A stretch of DNA of 64,000 bases from Marmoricola_A sp963747525. GTDB taxonomy: Bacteria > Actinomycetota > Actinomycetes > Propionibacteriales > Nocardioidaceae. The stretch spans positions 434,001-498,000 of the forward strand of contig CAVVFH010000008.1 in NCBI GenBank assembly GCA_963747525.1, written 5' to 3'. This document shows, piece after piece, positions 23,913 to 32,330 of the stretch. The translations under genes and the position numbers were made by a program. The notes beneath the pieces are model-generated. The model was not told the origin of the DNA. It was given only the letters and a program-made list of their open reading frames with translations, and ran no database searches. The first letter of the stretch is position 1; each line of letters begins with the position of its first letter.

Positions 23913-25820
23913 ATGACCGCCGCCCCCTCCTCCGCCGGTGCCGCTCTCGAGCAGCTCCTCGGGCACGAGGCCTGGGCGGCCGTCCGGTTGCGGGACTCCG
24001 CCACGGTCACCCTGGTCGGCGGCACCCGCTCCGAGGTCGGGTCGCTGCTCGACGTACCCCTGGAGGACGGGCCGCCGCCCCCGGGGCGCCGGTTCGACCG
24101 GCTGGTCGCCGTGCCGTTCCGCCAGGTCGCCGAGCGCGGGTTCGAGGCGCACGACGACGGCGCGCCGCTCACCGTCGTCGAGATCGGCTACGAGGCCGAG
24201 GTCACGCTCGCCGAGCTGCTCGAGGTGCTGCCGGACGTCGCGGTGGAGTTCGCCGACCGCGGCGGCTTCGAGACCTCCGACGACGAGTACGCCGCGGTGG
24301 TGCGGCGGATCATCGACGAGGAGATCGGCAACGGGGAGGGCGCCAACCTCGTCGTCGGGCGGCACTACCGCGCCGAGCTGACGGAGTGGGGTCCGGCGCA
24401 GGCGCTGACCGTGCTGCGTCGGCTGCTGGAGCGGGAGCGCGGCGCCTACTGGACCTACTGCTTCTTCACCGGCGAGCGGTACCTCGTCGGCGCCAGCCCC
24501 GAGCGGCACGTGTCCGTGCACGGGGGTGACGTGCGGATGAACCCGATCAGCGGGACGTTCCGGCTGCGCGGGGTGCCGGAGGCTGAGCAGAAGTCCCGGC
24601 TGCTGGAGTTCCTGGGCGACGAGAAGGAGATCTACGAGCTCTTCATGGTCGTCGACGAGGAGCTCAAGATGATGTGCGACGTCTGCGACATGGGCGGGCA
24701 GGTGCTGGGCCCGTTCCTCAAGCCGATGACGCACCTGGTGCACACCGAGTACCTCCTGGCCGGGCGCACCACCCGCGACGTCCGGGCGGTCCTGCGCGAC
24801 ACGATGTACGCCGCGACCGTCACCGGCGCGCCGGTCGAGAACGCCTGCCGACTGATCAAGAAGTACGAGACCGAGGGACGGGGCTACTACGGCGCGGCGC
24901 TGGCGCTGCTGGGGCGCTCCCCGGACGGTGCGCAGACCGCCGACAGCCCCATCGTGATCCGGACCGCCGACGTGTCGCCGTCGGGCTCGTTGACGGTGAC
25001 CGCCGGGGCGACGCTGGTGCGGGACTCCGAGCCGGCGTACGAGGTGGCGGAGACCGTCGCCAAGGCCGGCGGGATCCTCACGGCGTTCGGCCTCGCCGCC
25101 GCGCCGCCCGCTCCGGTGCGGGGCGTCGAGGAGCTGGCCCGCGACGAGGACGTGCTCATCGCGCTGGCCTCCCGCAACCAGCGGCTGAGCAAGTTCTGGC
25201 TCACCGACCAGGGTGGTGCGCCGCCGGTGCCGGAGCTCAAGGGCCGCACCGCGGCGATCCTCGAGGGCGAGGACGACTTCGTCAACATGCTGCGGCACGT
25301 GCTCACGGTGCTCGGCATGACCGCCACCGTGGTGCCCCACGAGGAGTGGACACCCGGCTGTCTCGAGGGCTACGACCTGGTCCTCGTCGGGCCCGGCCCC
25401 GGCGACCCGCGCGACGGGTCCCAGGCCAAGATCGGGGTGTTCCGCTCGGCCACCGACGAGCTGCTCGCCTCCGGCCAGCCGTTCCTCAGCGTGTGTCTGG
25501 GGCACCAGGTGCTGTGCGACCGGCTGGGGATTCCCCTTGCCTACAAGGACATCGTCTTCCAGGGGACCCAGTCGCGGGTGTCCCTGGACCCCACCCGCGA
25601 CGAGGTCGTCGGGTTCTACAACACCTTCGTCGGCCGGCCCTCGGGGCCGCTGCCCGACGGCGTCGCCGCGGTGACCGACGCCGCCACCGGCGACATCCAC
25701 CTGCTGGCCGGGCCGCACTTCCGGGGGGTGCAGTTCCACGCCGAGTCGATCCTCACCGAGAACGGCTACGTCCTGCTGCGGGACCTGATCCTGCAGCTGC
25801 TGGCCCCGCACGGTGGGTGA
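23913..25820 (+). CDS. Fused anthranilate synthase-like enzyme of PhzE (ADIC synthase) type
   Basis: 635 aa. The N-terminal chorismate-binding domain (about residues 1-410) has MNPISGTFRL, DEELKMMCDVCDMGG, PMTHLVHTEYLLAGRT and TVTGAPVENACRLIKKYE. These are closer to phenazine PhzE than to TrpE. The C-terminal class I glutamine amidotransferase (about 440-635) has LVGPGPGDPRD, nucleophile Cys in SVCLGHQVL and GVQFHAES. PhzE converts chorismate and glutamine to 2-amino-2-desoxyisochorismate. No other phenazine gene is nearby, so the product's fate is unknown; an anthranilate role is possible. It overlaps pabA by 8 nt. Confidence 0.75.
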   Translation: MTAAPSSAGAALEQLLGHEAWAAVRLRDSATVTLVGGTRSEVGSLLDVPLEDGPPPPGRRFDRLVAVPFRQVAERGFEAHDDGAPLTVVEIGYEAEVTLAELLEVLPDVAVEFADRGGFETSDDEYAAVVRRIIDEEIGNGEGANLVVGRHYRAELTEWGPAQALTVLRRLLERERGAYWTYCFFTGERYLVGASPERHVSVHGGDVRMNPISGTFRLRGVPEAEQKSRLLEFLGDEKEIYELFMVVDEELKMMCDVCDMGGQVLGPFLKPMTHLVHTEYLLAGRTTRDVRAVLRDTMYAATVTGAPVENACRLIKKYETEGRGYYGAALALLGRSPDGAQTADSPIVIRTADVSPSGSLTVTAGATLVRDSEPAYEVAETVAKAGGILTAFGLAAAPPAPVRGVEELARDEDVLIALASRNQRLSKFWLTDQGGAPPVPELKGRTAAILEGEDDFVNMLRHVLTVLGMTATVVPHEEWTPGCLEGYDLVLVGPGPGDPRDGSQAKIGVFRSATDELLASGQPFLSVCLGHQVLCDRLGIPLAYKDIVFQGTQSRVSLDPTRDEVVGFYNTFVGRPSGPLPDGVAAVTDAATGDIHLLAGPHFRGVQFHAESILTENGYVLLRDLILQLLAPHGG

Positions 25821-26400
25821 GGGGCCGGTCTCGGGCCCGCAGCGGGTGGTCGTCGTCGACCACTACGACTCCTACACGTGGAACCTGGTGCACCTGGTCG
25901 CCGCCGTCACCGGCGAGCTCCCGGTCGTCGTCGAGCACGACCAGGTGGCCGCCGACGACCTGGACGGCTTCAGCCACGTGGTGCTGTCGCCGGGACCCGG
26001 CAGCCCCGACGACGCGGCCGACTTCCGGGTGGGGCGTGAGCTGCTGCTCCGTGCCCGGACCCCGGTCCTCGGCGTCTGCCTCGGCATGCAGGGCCTGGTC
26101 TCGGCGTACGGCGGCCGGGTGGAGGCGGTGGAGCCGGCGCACGGGGAGGTCTCCGCGGTGACCCACGACGGGACCGGACTGTTCGCCGGGATCCCGTCGC
26201 CGTTCGAGGTGGTGCGCTACCACTCGCTGGCGGCCGTGGAGGTGCCCGACTGCCTGCGGGTGACGGCGCGGTCGGCGGACGGGGTCGTGCAGGGCGTGGC
26301 GCACCGGTCGCTGCCGCTGTTGGGGGTGCAGTTCCACCCGGAGTCGGTGCTGAGCCGGCACGGCGCGCGACTGGTCGCCAACTTCCTCGAGGGCCGATGA
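25813..26400 (+). CDS. pabA: Aminodeoxychorismate/anthranilate synthase glutamine amidotransferase subunit
   Basis: 195 aa, GTG 25813 inside the end of the previous gene. A class I amidotransferase: VVVDHYDSYTWNLVHL at the start, HVVLSPGPGSPDD, nucleophile Cys in VLGVCLGMQG (Met replaces the usual His after Gly) and the catalytic His-x-Glu in GVQFHPESV. It supplies ammonia to the synthase subunit encoded next, with which it overlaps (ATGA). The pairing with pabB supports a p-aminobenzoate (folate) role. Confidence 0.85.
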   Translation: MGEGPVSGPQRVVVVDHYDSYTWNLVHLVAAVTGELPVVVEHDQVAADDLDGFSHVVLSPGPGSPDDAADFRVGRELLLRARTPVLGVCLGMQGLVSAYGGRVEAVEPAHGEVSAVTHDGTGLFAGIPSPFEVVRYHSLAAVEVPDCLRVTARSADGVVQGVAHRSLPLLGVQFHPESVLSRHGARLVANFLEGR

Positions 26401-27755
26401 GGTACGTCGACGAGGTGGCCGAGTTCCGCGCCGCGGCCGCCGGGTCCGACCGGATGTTCTGGCTGGACGGCGGCGGTGCCCGGCCGTGGTCGGGGACCCG
26501 CTCGGTCCTCGGGGTGCTGTCCGACGACGACGTGTCGCTGACCTTCGACGCCACGACGCGGACGGTGCTGCGGCACCAGGGCGGGGAGACGGAGCCGGTC
26601 GGGGAGGACGTCTTCGCGGTCCTCGAGGAGGAGGTGGCCGCCGACGGCGGGGACCCGTCGGTGAGCTGGGTGGGGTACCTCGGCTACGCGTGCCGCCCCG
26701 ACCTGCCCGGCCGGCCGGCCGACCCTTCCGCCGGCGTACCCGACGCGGTGTGGATGCGCCTGCGCAACCCCACCCCCCTCCTGTCGAGAGGGCAGGCAGG
26801 CGAGGTCGAGGCGTCACGCGCGCGGGTCCGAGACGTCACTCGCGCCGGCTCGGACCGGCACGAGCGACCTCTCGACGGGTATGCGGCGGCGTTCGCCGAG
26901 GTGCAGCGGCAGCTCCGGCTCGGCAACTCCTACGAGGTCAACCTGACCTACCGGGAGCAGGTCGAGTCGCCCGTCGACCCGGTGACGGCGTACCTCCGGC
27001 TCCGCGCGCTCAACCCGGCGCCGTACTCCGGCTACCTGCAGCACCACGGCGTGCACCTGCTGAGCTCCAGCCCCGAGCGGTTCGCCACGATCGACCGCCA
27101 CCGGACGATCGAGGCCCGGCCGATCAAGGGCACCACGCCGCGCGGCGCCACCGCGGACGAGGACGAGGAGCAGCGGCGACGGCTGGCCGCGGACCCGAAG
27201 TTCCGCGCGGAGAACCTGATGATCGTCGACCTGATGCGCAACGACCTGTCGATGGTCTGCGAGCCGGGGTCCGTGGTGGTGCCGGCGCTCATGGAGGTCG
27301 AGTCCTACGAGTCGGTGCACCAGCTCGTCTCGACCGTCCGCGGCCGTCTCCACGGCGACGTCACCACGATCGACGCGCTGCGGTCGCTGTTCCCGGCCGG
27401 CTCGATGACCGGCGCCCCGAAGCGCCGCACGATGGAGATCATCGACGCGGTCGAGAGCACGCCGCGCGGGGTGTACGCCGGTGCGTTCGGCTGGATCTCC
27501 GGCGACGGGCGGGCGGACCTGAGCGTGGTGATCCGGAGCCTCGTCGCCACCGGCACGAGTGACCTCTCGGACCCGCCTGAGGGACGTCTCGACACAGCGC
27601 GGGTGCCGCCTCAACGGGGGTGGCGGTACGAGTGGGGGACCGGAGGCGGGATCACGGTGGGCTCCACCAGGGAGGAGGAGTACGCCGAGACGCGCTGGAA
27701 GGCGGCCCGGCTCCGTCAGGCCTGCGGGATGCCCCGTCGGCGGAACCCGGCGTAG
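26397..27755 (+). CDS. pabB: Aminodeoxychorismate synthase component I, with two repeat-derived insertions
   Basis: 452 aa. The chorismate-binding signatures are GNSYEVNLTYREQV, RPIKGTTPRGA (Lys typical of PabB), NLMIVDLMRNDLSMV and FPAGSMTGAPKRRTMEII. It makes 4-amino-4-deoxychorismate using ammonia from PabA. Two stretches are absent from typical PabB: residues about 130-159, and about 386-407 inside the otherwise conserved DLSVVIRSL...GGGITVGS end. Both are encoded by the 22-bp-unit repeat described separately, yet the frame stays open. The last 40 nt overlap the convergent ABC permease gene. Confidence 0.88.
   Translation: MRYVDEVAEFRAAAAGSDRMFWLDGGGARPWSGTRSVLGVLSDDDVSLTFDATTRTVLRHQGGETEPVGEDVFAVLEEEVAADGGDPSVSWVGYLGYACRPDLPGRPADPSAGVPDAVWMRLRNPTPLLSRGQAGEVEASRARVRDVTRAGSDRHERPLDGYAAAFAEVQRQLRLGNSYEVNLTYREQVESPVDPVTAYLRLRALNPAPYSGYLQHHGVHLLSSSPERFATIDRHRTIEARPIKGTTPRGATADEDEEQRRRLAADPKFRAENLMIVDLMRNDLSMVCEPGSVVVPALMEVESYESVHQLVSTVRGRLHGDVTTIDALRSLFPAGSMTGAPKRRTMEIIDAVESTPRGVYAGAFGWISGDGRADLSVVIRSLVATGTSDLSDPPEGRLDTARVPPQRGWRYEWGTGGGITVGSTREEEYAETRWKAARLRQACGMPRRRNPA
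26785..26874. repeat. 22-bp-unit repeat element inside pabB, copy 1 (90 bp)
   Basis: Units begin at 26785 (CGAGAGG), 26807 (CGAGGCGTCACG) and 26829 (CGAGACGTCAC), exactly 22 bp apart. An inverted unit, GCACGAGCGACCTCTCG (26858-26874), is the exact reverse complement of 63786-63802. The element is 30 codons long and keeps the pabB frame. Confidence 0.7.
27553..27616. repeat. 22-bp-unit repeat element inside pabB, copy 2
   Basis: Read on the minus strand, units start at 27613 (TGAGGCGGCAC), 27591 (CGAGACGTC) and 27569 (CGAGAGGTCACTCGTGC), exactly 22 bp apart and in the same order as in the array after purL. Confidence 0.65.
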
Positions 27756-29290
27756 CCCGCGGCGAGACAGCCGGCGGCGAGCAGGCACAGCAGGACGACG
27801 TCGGCGGCGTCGACCGGCTGCACCGGAGGGGTGCCGATGAGGTGGAACGGCGAGAGCGACCGGACCGCCTCGGCCAGGTCCAGCGCGTCACCGAGGTAGG
27901 CGATCACGGCCCCCGCCGCGTAGAACAGCCAGACGACCGGGCCCCACCGCGGCACGACGGCGAAGACCAGGAGGGCCAGCGCGCCGAAGAACGCCACCGC
28001 GGGGAGGAAGTCGACGACCGCCCCGACCACCTGGCCGGTGACTCCCCGGCCCAGCGACCACGAGGTGCCCACCGCCAGGGCGGCCCCTCCGGCGACGGAG
28101 ACCACGACGACCCCCGCCGCGATCACGGCCAGGTGGACGCTCAGCCACGCCCAGCGGCCGCGGTCCCCGGACAGCCGCGCCTCGAGCCGCCCGGAGGACT
28201 CCTCGGCGTGGAGGACGCCGACGGCCTGGACGGCGTACCCCGCCCCCATGAGCGCCAGGATCAGCGCGGTCATCGCGAGGACGGTGTCCAGCCCGGTGGT
28301 GCCCGAGGCTCCCATCGCGGCGGCGAGCTCGGGGTTGCCGTCGACCGCGTCCACGAGCGGCTGCGCGAGAGAGCCGAAGGTCGCCGAGACCACCACCGTC
28401 GCCGCCGTCCAGCCCAGCAGGGACCCGCGGTGCGACCGGAGCGCGATGCCCAGCGGCGTGCGCAGGAAGCGGGATGCGTGCGGGTCGGCGGTGCGGGCCC
28501 CCAGGAGCGCGCTGCCGACGTCGCGGCGCGAGGCCAGCCCCAGCGCGGCCGTGGAGAGCGCGGCGAACGCGACGAGCGGGATCGCCAGCGGCCACCACCG
28601 CTGGTCTCCGAACGCCCGGGTCTGCTCCTGCCAGCCGAGCGGGGACGCCCAGGTCAGCGGCGCCCACTGCACGTCGCCGATCCCACGCGCCAGGTAGGCG
28701 ACGATGATCGTGCCCAGCCCGATCGCGTAGACGCCGCGGGTGCGCTCGACGAGCTGGGCCGCCACCGCGGCGACCCCGACGAACGCCAGCCCCAGCAGCC
28801 CCATCGAGAGGGAGTAGAGCGCTGCGTCGCCGGTGGGCACCCCGGCGCCGGCGAGGCTGGCGAAAAGGGCGGCGGTGGTGAGCGTCTCGGCCACCACGCC
28901 GACGAGGATCGCCGCGAGCAGCGGCGTCGTCCGGCCGATCCGTCCGGCGAGCACCGCCTCGAGCCGGCCGAGCTCCTCGTTCTTGCGGGTCATCCGGGCG
29001 ACCAGGCTGACGGCCATGAACGGGATCGCGAACGAAGCCATGAACCCGAACTCGTTGGCGACGATGCCGCCGATCGAGTCGATGCCGGCGATCCGGCCGT
29101 TGAGCAGCATCATCGCCTCGTCGCGCGCGGCCGCGGCGTAGGTGTGCACCTTGTCGGGGGTGTCGTAGAGGCCGCGGATCGCGGAGACGGTCAGCTCCAT
29201 GGTCGCGGCGACCGCGGCCACCCAGACCACCGTCGCCAGCCAGCCCGTGCGCAGGTGCACCCGGACCATGGTGGCCAGCGGCCCGTTCAC
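27716..29290 (-). CDS. ABC transporter permease (two-half, exporter type)
   Basis: 524 aa with about 12 hydrophobic segments in two similar halves, for example VVWVAAVAATMELTVSAI, FASFAIPFMAVSLVAR-like and LVAFAALSTAALGLA. This is typical of ABC-2 polyketide/drug efflux permeases. GTG 29290 overlaps the ATPase stop by 4 nt (GTGA); the frame continues far upstream as a shadow of the ATPase gene. Together with the ATPase it should export a hydrophobic compound, under the TetR protein encoded upstream. Confidence 0.82.
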   Translation of the reverse strand: MNGPLATMVRVHLRTGWLATVVWVAAVAATMELTVSAIRGLYDTPDKVHTYAAAARDEAMMLLNGRIAGIDSIGGIVANEFGFMASFAIPFMAVSLVARMTRKNEELGRLEAVLAGRIGRTTPLLAAILVGVVAETLTTAALFASLAGAGVPTGDAALYSLSMGLLGLAFVGVAAVAAQLVERTRGVYAIGLGTIIVAYLARGIGDVQWAPLTWASPLGWQEQTRAFGDQRWWPLAIPLVAFAALSTAALGLASRRDVGSALLGARTADPHASRFLRTPLGIALRSHRGSLLGWTAATVVVSATFGSLAQPLVDAVDGNPELAAAMGASGTTGLDTVLAMTALILALMGAGYAVQAVGVLHAEESSGRLEARLSGDRGRWAWLSVHLAVIAAGVVVVSVAGGAALAVGTSWSLGRGVTGQVVGAVVDFLPAVAFFGALALLVFAVVPRWGPVVWLFYAAGAVIAYLGDALDLAEAVRSLSPFHLIGTPPVQPVDAADVVLLCLLAAGCLAAGYAGFRRRGIPQA

Positions 29291-30294
29291 GGCCGGCCCC
29301 CGCGCTCGCTCCGGTCCTCGGACGGGCCCTGGTGCGCGCCGTCGGCGTAGGCGTGCAGGAACAGCTCGTCGAGGCTCGGCGGGGTGACGGTGAGGGTGTC
29401 GAGCCCGGCCTCGGTGAGGCGTCCCACGACGTCGCCGAGGACGGACGCGTCCACGCTGAGCCTGGTCTCGGTCCCGGCGGGGTGCTCCTCGACCTCGACG
29501 TTCGCCACGCCGGACGCGCCGTCGAGCGCCGGCGGTCGGGTGGTGACGGCGTGGATCCTGGTCCGGGTGTGCCGGCGCAGGTCGGCCAGCGTCCCGGTGG
29601 TCACGGTCCTGCCCTTGCGGATGATGCTCACCCGGTCGGCGAGGGCCTCGACCTCGGCGAGGATGTGGCTGGAGAGCAGCACGGTGACGCCTTGGGCGGC
29701 GCGCTCCCGGATGACCTCCTGGAAGGCCTGCTCCATGAGCGGGTCCAGGCCGGAGGTCGGCTCGTCCAGGACGAGCAGCTCGACGTCGGCCGCGAGCGCC
29801 GCGATCAGCGACACCTTCTGCCGGTTGCCCTTGGAGTAGTCGCGGGCTCGCTTGCTGGGGTCGAGGTCGAACCGGGCGATCAGCTCCTCGCGACGGTCGT
29901 CGGAGATGCCGCCGTGCACCTGGGCCAGCACGTCGATGCACTGACCGCCGCTGAGCGCGGGCCACAGGGTGACCTCGCCGGGGACGTAGGCGAGGCGGCG
30001 GTGCAGCGGAGCGGCGCGGTGCCACGGGTCGTGGCCGAACAGCGTGATGTCCCCGCCGGACTTGCGCATCAGTCCCAGCACGATGCGAATGGTGGTGGAC
30101 TTGCCGGCCCCGTTGGGCCCGAGGAAGCCGTGCACCTCGCCGCGCCGGACCTCGAGGTCCAGCCCGTCCAGCGCGCGGAAGTCGCCGAAGCGCTTGACCA
30201 GCCCGGCGGCGCGGACGACCAGGTCCTCGCCCGCAGCGTCGGCGGTCCCGCCCGTGCGCCGCTCGGGTGCACTCGTGGTCGTGGGAACCGGCAT
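29287..30294 (-). CDS. ABC transporter ATP-binding protein (drug-exporter type)
   Basis: 335 aa. Walker A is GPNGAGKSTTIR (about residue 57), Walker B LLVLDEPTSGLDPLM, the H-loop is in VTVLLSSHILAE. The signature region is YSKGNRQKVSLIAALA, the degenerate form common in DrrA/CcmA-type exporters. The last 100 residues form the extra domain seen in DrrA proteins. It energises the adjacent permease. The gene lies 25 bp after the tetR gene, so all three are probably one operon. Confidence 0.88.
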   Translation of the reverse strand: MPVPTTTSAPERRTGGTADAAGEDLVVRAAGLVKRFGDFRALDGLDLEVRRGEVHGFLGPNGAGKSTTIRIVLGLMRKSGGDITLFGHDPWHRAAPLHRRLAYVPGEVTLWPALSGGQCIDVLAQVHGGISDDRREELIARFDLDPSKRARDYSKGNRQKVSLIAALAADVELLVLDEPTSGLDPLMEQAFQEVIRERAAQGVTVLLSSHILAEVEALADRVSIIRKGRTVTTGTLADLRRHTRTRIHAVTTRPPALDGASGVANVEVEEHPAGTETRLSVDASVLGDVVGRLTEAGLDTLTVTPPSLDELFLHAYADGAHQGPSEDRSERGGRP

Positions 30295-30319
30295 GCCGTC
30301 CTCCTCCTTCGTCCCTTCG

Positions 30320-30961
30320 TCAGTCGCCGCCGCGGCCGACCTCGTCCTCGGGCACGACGAAGGCGCCGTCCCGGTAGATCCGCGCGACCTCGGCGGCCCA
30401 GCGGGTCATCCCCTTCGCCGACAGGGGATCGGTGCCGAGGACGTCGGCGAGCGGCTCGCGCAGCACCAGCAGCGCGAGGTCCGCGGCGAGCATGAAGGCC
30501 GCCCGTGCCTCGGGGTCCTCGGTGGGCCGGGCGAAGCCGGCGGCGGTGAGCTGGTCGAGCAGCACCCGCGACACGTCGTACCAGCGGCGGAAGAGCGCGA
30601 GACCGGCCGGGTCGCCCTCCAGGAGCAGCCGCCGGACGTACGCCGGGAGCGGCGAGTCCGGGGGCAGCGCCCGCGTGAACAGGTCGGCGATCGAGGCGTT
30701 CGACCCGGTGGTGAGCACCTCGCCGACCGCGTCGGGGTCCTCGACGAGCGCGTCGAGCTGGGCGGCGGCGTACTCGTCGACCGCCCGCCGCAGCCCGGCC
30801 TTGCTGCCGTAGTGGTGCAGCACCAGCGCCGGGGAGACGCCCGCGGCGTCGGCGATCCGGCGCACGCTGGCGGCGCCGTGTCCCTGCTCGGCGAAGATCC
30901 GGAGCGCAGCGTTGCGGATCGCCGCGCGCGCGGTGAGGTCGCCAACCGGGGCTGATCGCAC
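30320..30961 (-). CDS. TetR family repressor of the ABC exporter
   Basis: 213 aa. Helix-turn-helix in the first 50 residues (AALRIFAEQGHGAASVRRIA, VSPALVLHHYGSK), then a ligand-binding helical domain. The GTG start at 30961 sits 7 nt after a TAGCAT -10 box, so the message should be leaderless. A 16-bp palindrome fills the promoter spacer, an ideal autorepression site. It is first in the operon with the exporter genes, which suggests induction by the exported compound. Confidence 0.85.
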   Translation of the reverse strand: MRSAPVGDLTARAAIRNAALRIFAEQGHGAASVRRIADAAGVSPALVLHHYGSKAGLRRAVDEYAAAQLDALVEDPDAVGEVLTTGSNASIADLFTRALPPDSPLPAYVRRLLLEGDPAGLALFRRWYDVSRVLLDQLTAAGFARPTEDPEARAAFMLAADLALLVLREPLADVLGTDPLSAKGMTRWAAEVARIYRDGAFVVPEDEVGRGGD

Positions 30962-30968
30962 AGTCAGT

Positions 30969-30996
30969 ATGCTAAACGATCGTTCAGTGACGTCAA
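30969..30996 (-). promoter_or_regulatory. Promoter and TetR operator of the exporter operon
   Basis: On the minus strand: -35 TTGACG (30991-30996), 16-bp spacer, -10 TAGCAT (30969-30974). The palindrome CTAAACGATCGTTCAG (30972-30987, perfect AACGATCGTT core) lies across the spacer. RNA polymerase and repressor would compete directly. Confidence 0.7.
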
Positions 30997-31012
30997 GCGC
31001 CGCCCGAGAACG

Positions 31013-31047
31013 CGACCGGCCCCGACGCGGTGCGTCGGGGCCGGTCG
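31013..31047 (-). terminator. Strong hairpin terminator of the mprAB-pepD-like operon
   Basis: CGACCGGCCCCGACGC and its exact complement GCGTCGGGGCCGGTCG form a 16-bp stem with a 3-nt loop, 29 bp after the protease stop codon. Confidence 0.75.
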
Positions 31048-31076
31048 GGGGAGAGAAGCGGTGCGGTTACGAGCGG

Positions 31077-32330
31077 TTACGAGGACGTGGTCTCCACGTC
31101 GCTGTCGAGCTTCGCGTCGAGGGTCATCGTCTTGCCGTCCCGCTGCACCGTGAGCGTCACGTCGTCGCCGGGCCGGTAGCCGCGGATCGTGGCCACCAGC
31201 GCGTCCACGCTCGAGATGACCTCGTCGTCGACCTTGAGCACGACGTCGCCGGACCGCAGCCCGGCCGCGTCGCCGGCCGAGCCGGACTGCACCGACTCGA
31301 TGCCCGCACCGATGGGCAGGCCGTCCTCGACCTTGTTCGACACCGTCACCCCGAGCCGCGCGTGCGTCGGCGTCTGAGCGTTGCGCAGCTGCTCGACCAC
31401 GGGGATCACCTGGGTGATCGGGATGGCGAACCCGAGCCCGATCGAGCCGCCCTCGCCGCCGAGGCCGCTGGAGGAGGTGCGGATCGAGGAGTTGACGCCG
31501 ACGACCTGCCCGGCGGCGTTGACCAGGGGGCCCCCGGAGTTGCCGGGGTTGATGGCCGCGTCGGTCTGGATGGCGGGGTAGATGGTGTCGTTGCCGTTCC
31601 CGCCGACCGCGACCGGCCGGTTCAGTGAGCTGACGATGCCGCTGGTGACGGTCGCGTCCAGGCCGAAGGGGGAGCCGATCGCCACCACGGTCTCGCCGAC
31701 CTTGAGCTGGTCGGAGTCGCCGAGCTTGGCCGGTGTCAGCCCGGAGACGTCCTGGGCCTGGATGACGGCCAGGTCGGTGACCGGGTCGGTGCCCACCACC
31801 GTCGCGTCGGCGGTGCTGCCGTCGTTGAAGCTCACCGTCATCGTGCCGCCCTTGGCGACCTCGACGACGTGGTCGTTGGTCAGGATCTCGCCCGAGGCGC
31901 TGAGCACGATGCCGGAACCCGACCCGCCGGTGCCGCCGGGGCCGAGCACGGTGATCTTGACGACCGACGGCAGCACCGACTCGGCCACCTGCTCGGCGGA
32001 GCCGGTGGCGGCCGACCCGGCGTCGCCGCTGTCCTCCTGCGTCAGCGGGGCGGAGGCGCTGCTGGCCCCACCGTCGGAGGTGCTGGAGTCGGTCGTGGCG
32101 GCCGGGTCGTTCTCGAGGGCGTCGTACGCCGCGGCGCCGGCGACGCCGCCACCCGCGCCGAGGAGCAGCGCGGCGGTCAGGAACGCGGCGGTCGCCGTGC
32201 GGCTGCGCGCCGGCCGGGAGGGCTGGGCGGACGAGGAGGGCGGGGAGGGCTGGGAGTACTGCTGTTCCTGGTACGGCGGCAGCACGCTGGTGTCCTCGTG
32301 GCCGTCGGTGGGTTGCGTCGGGTCGGTCAT
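31077..32330 (-). CDS. HtrA-like trypsin-type serine protease with PDZ domain (PepD-like)
   Basis: 417 aa. A cytoplasmic Pro/Gln/Ser-rich tail (residues 1-45) and one transmembrane segment (TATAAFLTAALLLGAGG) precede the protease. The triad is visible: His in LTNDHVVEV, Asp in PVTDLAVI and Ser in INPGNSGGPLV. A PDZ domain follows (about 315-410; GLRSGDVVLKVDDEVI). It degrades or refolds damaged envelope proteins. ATG 32330 overlaps the kinase stop by 4 nt. The gene order RR-kinase-protease equals mprA-mprB-pepD of mycobacteria. A shadow frame continues upstream to 33530. Confidence 0.88.
   Translation of the reverse strand: MTDPTQPTDGHEDTSVLPPYQEQQYSQPSPPSSSAQPSRPARSRTATAAFLTAALLLGAGGGVAGAAAYDALENDPAATTDSSTSDGGASSASAPLTQEDSGDAGSAATGSAEQVAESVLPSVVKITVLGPGGTGGSGSGIVLSASGEILTNDHVVEVAKGGTMTVSFNDGSTADATVVGTDPVTDLAVIQAQDVSGLTPAKLGDSDQLKVGETVVAIGSPFGLDATVTSGIVSSLNRPVAVGGNGNDTIYPAIQTDAAINPGNSGGPLVNAAGQVVGVNSSIRTSSSGLGGEGGSIGLGFAIPITQVIPVVEQLRNAQTPTHARLGVTVSNKVEDGLPIGAGIESVQSGSAGDAAGLRSGDVVLKVDDEVISSVDALVATIRGYRPGDDVTLTVQRDGKTMTLDAKLDSDVETTSS

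Noticed and set aside
26697..26720. GC-rich hairpin in pabB (alternating CCGG words)
   Set aside because: It is within conserved coding sequence and explained by codon composition.
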